The translations under genes were made by a program, and so were the position numbers. Shown here in pieces: positions 28,645 to 29,221 of a stretch of 29,221 bases of DNA. Source of the DNA: Methanobacterium sp. Lineage in GTDB: Archaea; Methanobacteriota; Methanobacteria; Methanobacteriales; Methanobacteriaceae. How positions within the stretch are numbered: the first letter of the stretch is position 1; every line of letters starts with the position of its first letter. The DNA lies in NCBI GenBank assembly GCA_012838205.1, contig DUPR01000015.1, positions 1 to 29,221 of the forward strand, given 5' to 3'. The notes beneath the pieces were generated by a model. The model was not told the DNA's origin and made no database searches. It worked only from the letters and a program-made list of their open reading frames with translations.

Positions 28645-28655
28645 TATTTACTAGT
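28626..28655. repeat. ACTAGTA inverted repeat at the remnant boundary
   Basis: ACTAGTA (28626-28632) and TACTAGT (28649-28655) are perfect 7-base arms separated by 16 nt. The hydrolase-like frame opens at 28645, inside this structure. Confidence 0.45.
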
Positions 28656-29221
28656 TTATAGTATCCGCCCATCACTCCAAAAAATAGATGGTTTAGGATG
28701 GTTGGTGTACACTGGCGACCTAAACATGGTTGATCATACTGGTTCCACCCGGACTTTCAACAGTAACACCTATCTTTTCCCTGCAGATGATTTGGGAATT
28801 ATAATTGTCAGCAATGAAGGAACCTCAGGAAACGACTATGGCGTGTTGGCAAAGGCCCTATATTCACTATATAAAATAGGTGTTCTTCCTACTAATGAAC
28901 CATTCACTGATTATTATATTCCTCCCCAAGAAGATGATATTCAATCTGCCCTTAAAGAAAACAAATTGTCCTTTATTTTAAATGTCGAACCCCTACCTTA
29001 CCCCATTGACAACTATGCCGGGAATTATATTTCTGATTACTGGGGAAAAATCAAAATTAAAAAAAATAATGAAAACAGCCTTTTAATGTATCCTGCAAAA
29101 ATCCCAACACCATAACTCTTAATCATTATAATAACAATTCATTCAATGAAAGTGACTATAATACAGCTGTTAACTTCACTAATTTCATAGACGGTCAGCC
29201 ACAACAAGTTTATGTTGAAAG
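28645..29221 (+). pseudogene. 5'-truncated and frameshifted serine hydrolase (beta-lactamase family) remnant
   Basis: The frame opens after a stop at 28642-28644 with no start. DGLGWLVYTGDLNMVDHTGS and the following TYLFPADDLGIIIVSNEG match the C-terminal part of class-C beta-lactamase/DD-peptidase-type hydrolases (GLGW, then H-x-G, then DLGIxxxxN). The catalytic SxxK and YxN region is absent, so the 5' half is gone. A C-terminal domain follows (YAGNYISDYWGKIKIKK). At the A5 run 29097-29101 the frame ends in TAA 29113-29115, but a shift there restores KNPNTITLNHYNNNSF and NFIDGQPQQVYVE up to the window edge, so one A has probably been lost (or miscalled). A TTG at 28702 is the first possible start of the shorter frame. 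Confidence 0.75.

Overview
This 29.2 kb window looks like a stretch of chromosome from a mesophilic, AT-rich methanogenic archaeon, most likely Methanobacterium or a close relative. The evidence is an archaeal-type LeuS, an archaeal TruD, a Get3/ArsA-type ATPase, an archaeal YchF/OLA1-type GTPase, a phosphomevalonate dehydratase small subunit (archaeal mevalonate route), CbiE (corrinoid synthesis), a DadD/MTA-SAH-type deaminase, DUF5518-like membrane proteins, GGAGGTGA ribosome binding sites and archaeal BRE/TATA promoters. I see no tRNA, rRNA, CRISPR array, insertion sequence or phage gene. The placement is inference from protein families, not from a database search.

Layout. 1-1138 (-): partial secreted beta-propeller (SBBP-repeat) surface protein. 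1139-2080: long AT-rich spacer. 2081-4064 (+): tandem paralogues, each carrying three copies of a membrane module ending in a YN-x-L-x-P-K-x-GG-I-K-L signature. 4180-4587 (+): phosphomevalonate dehydratase small subunit. 4705-5970 (-): three small glycine-rich membrane proteins. 6237-7466 (+): prolidase-like amidohydrolase. 7553-10182 (+): CopA copper ATPase with a 49-residue YHS protein. 10454-11707 (-): TruD. 11839-12603 (+): HisF or HisF-like. 12772-13557 (+): membrane-anchored M14-like peptidase. 13716-14180 (+): HTH/2x[4Fe-4S] fusion protein. 14323-16388 (-): HAD phosphatase and deaminase. 16588-18267 (+): HisG and a FAH-family enzyme. 18268-18979: non-coding stretch with possible gene remnants. 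18980-23117 (-): LeuS, CutA, NadE. 23438-24415 (+): Get3/ArsA ATPase. 24416-25009: highly structured intergenic region. 25010-25375 (+): cupin. 25387-26010 (-): CbiE. 26135-27322 (+): YchF-like GTPase. 27815-28261 (+): Ser-rich lipoprotein. 28645-29221 (+): truncated, frameshifted serine-hydrolase (beta-lactamase-like) remnant.

Most genes are single housekeeping units with their own promoters; operons are short (copA-YHS, hisG-FAH, nadE-cutA-leuS, TM2-DUF5518, deaminase-HAD). The parts that do not look routine are: the structured 24.7-25.0 kb region, which may hold a small RNA or a 28-codon gene; the HTH-ferredoxin gene whose TATA box lies between two inverted repeats; the triple-repeat membrane paralogues; a HisF with an altered ammonia-gate position; an inverted repeat between the deaminase and hisG; and two decaying gene remnants. 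I found no obvious defence island or multi-gene new system.
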